Assembly (NCBI RefSeq): GCF_007744675.1
Contig: NZ_CP036269.1
Coordinates: forward strand, 2,521,546-2,585,545
Source of the DNA: Gimesia alba
Lineage (GTDB): Bacteria; Planctomycetota; Planctomycetia; Planctomycetales; Planctomycetaceae
Direction of reading: 5' to 3'
Length of the DNA: 64,000 nt
The notes beneath the pieces were generated by a model. It saw nothing but the letters and a program-made list of their open reading frames with translations. It was not told where the DNA came from and ran no database searches. Of the stretch, positions 63,055-64,000 are shown piece by piece. The translations under genes were made by a program, and so were the position numbers. The stretch's first letter is position 1. Each line of letters starts with the position of its first letter.

Positions 63055-63507
63055 ATGGGGTTCTTTTCAAAATATTTTAATCGCTTTCAGCCCCAGGAGT
63101 ATTCTGACCCTGAACTAGGCGTCATGATTTCAGATCGAGATGGGAATTGGAATGGAAAATTTACGCTTCAACCTTCTGGAAAAGCAGTTCCGTTTTCAAT
63201 TCCCGGAGCTCCTGGCATCCCGCCCGGGGATCAGCTTGATTTCATGAGACAAGTGAGAGATCGTTTTGCTGAAGTAGAAATGCAACTTGGAAAAACGATG
63301 TTTCAGGGAATTGATCCTCGGAATGAAGGAGCCTCACCAGAAGAGGTGTTTTCACACATGAAGCTGACAGAGATCTTCTTTTCGAATTTGGGTGTGTCAC
63401 CCTTTAAATGGGAAATCTGGTATGAAAATGACCTGGATCAAGCGGGGCATGCATTTTGTGTTGAGATGCGGGATTGGAAATACGATGGGTTCAGTATGAA
63501 TGGTTAG
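63055..63507 (+). CDS. Hypothetical protein
   Basis: 150 residues with AAGGG 7 bases before the ATG. An aromatic N-terminus (MGFFSKYFNRFQPQEY) is followed by alternating beta strands and ends in FKWEIWYENDLDQAGHAFCVEMRDWKYDGF. This pattern of strands resembles small DUF proteins with a terminal acidic beta hairpin, but I cannot assign a family with confidence. No signal peptide or membrane helix. Its end is 25 bases from a convergent gene. Confidence 0.7.
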   Translation: MGFFSKYFNRFQPQEYSDPELGVMISDRDGNWNGKFTLQPSGKAVPFSIPGAPGIPPGDQLDFMRQVRDRFAEVEMQLGKTMFQGIDPRNEGASPEEVFSHMKLTEIFFSNLGVSPFKWEIWYENDLDQAGHAFCVEMRDWKYDGFSMNG

Positions 63508-63532
63508 CAGTTGAAACAGGCTCAATGAATCA

Positions 63533-64000
63533 TTACTGGTTCGTTGGAAATGAGCCACCTGTTTTCAGGATTTTTTCAGTTGCTCTTTCGAGTTTTCGAT
63601 TCCGTTCTTTGTACTCCAGTTCCGCTTCATCTTTGATGAGCAGTCCTGAAAGCGGGGTGTTCGAGATCAGTTGTTTTGACTTGCCGACAACAAATTTCCC
63701 GGCGTCGTAGGTATAGCCGCCCACGGTTCTGAAAACGCGGGACGTTGTTTTGGGAACACCGGTTTTACTGATCAGGCCAACGGTCGCTTTGGCTGTACCG
63801 GCTGTCGCATTTTTAAACGTGGTTCCGATCGGGAGATGATTCTTGTACGAAACTTTCGCTCCGCCATCATGGGGAAACGAAACGAGAATACGACTTTTTC
63901 CGTAACGATATTCAATCATGTCTTTTGAGTACAGCACTTCGGGAGCGCCGGGGAGCAATTGCACATCAGCATAGACTCGGCATTTCGTTTTCGGATGATT
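63533..64000 (-). CDS. Hypothetical protein, 5' end beyond the window
   Basis: The frame is open from 63533 to the right edge, giving at least 156 residues. A GTG at 63964 is available, but the codons upstream of it (ending CRVYADVQLLPGAPEVLYS) read like the same protein, so the true start is probably outside. The visible part has a beta-rich segment (IEYRYGKSRILVSFPHDGG), a Gly/Ala/Thr-rich stretch, and a charged helical C-terminus (ELEYKERNRKLERATEKILK). No family recognised. Confidence 0.65.
   Translation of the reverse strand, partial: NHPKTKCRVYADVQLLPGAPEVLYSKDMIEYRYGKSRILVSFPHDGGAKVSYKNHLPIGTTFKNATAGTAKATVGLISKTGVPKTTSRVFRTVGGYTYDAGKFVVGKSKQLISNTPLSGLLIKDEAELEYKERNRKLERATEKILKTGGSFPTNQ

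Overview
The window looks like chromosomal DNA of a planctomycete, most likely from the Gimesia/Planctomyces branch. The evidence is protein content: three separate sets pairing a planctomycete-cytochrome protein (DUF1549/DUF1553) with a DUF1501 protein, a giant secreted protein with the planctomycete-type N-terminal LEDRTML motif, and a MoxR/Bat-type operon. Many gene starts lack a clear Shine-Dalgarno site. The genus is inference. No rRNA, tRNA, CRISPR array, prophage or plasmid functions were seen.

Layout. 1-4406: the end of a tripartite RND efflux operon (adaptor then pump). 4490-6946: a FAD-dependent oxidoreductase and a Gfo/Idh/MocA dehydrogenase. 7251-24408: three DUF1549/1553 + DUF1501 sets, the last ending in a WD40 gene. 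Between them lie a glutaredoxin/CcdA-like fusion (minus strand), a complete IS5-family element with a programmed frameshift signature, and an SDR dehydrogenase. 24468-27188: a minus-strand block with a yeast-FCY1-like cytosine deaminase, a small unknown protein, a carboxymuconolactone-decarboxylase-like protein, a DinB-like protein and a TetR regulator. Three matching palindromes flank the TetR gene and lie ahead of dinB.

27189-29595 is almost gene-free apart from a DUF4112 gene. It carries several families of short palindromic, REP-like repeats, one of which also occurs beside the IS and downstream of a DUF1501 gene. 29596-32444 holds three secreted proteins: a LamG/DUF1080-like protein, an SGNH hydrolase and a sialidase-like protein. 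32471-48031 (minus) is one 5186-residue extracellular protein. It has 27 Calx-beta-like modules, 28 FG-GAP repeats that fall into four sets of seven (four predicted beta-propellers), a cohesin-like and a dockerin-like segment, and a C-terminal metalloprotease-type HExxHxxGxxH motif.

48453-52040 is a large secreted TPR protein. 52388-62082 is a MoxR - DUF58 - membrane protein - VWA - VWA - TPR - giant membrane-anchored protein operon, comparable to Bat aerotolerance operons but with extra large members. The right end holds a DUF6933 + GIY-YIG fusion, an unknown small protein, and an unknown protein cut by the window edge.

The best candidates for something undescribed are the giant Calx-beta/FG-GAP protein with its exact 336-bp tandem modules, the expanded Bat-like operon, the DUF6933-GIY-YIG fusion, and the TetR/operator circuit.
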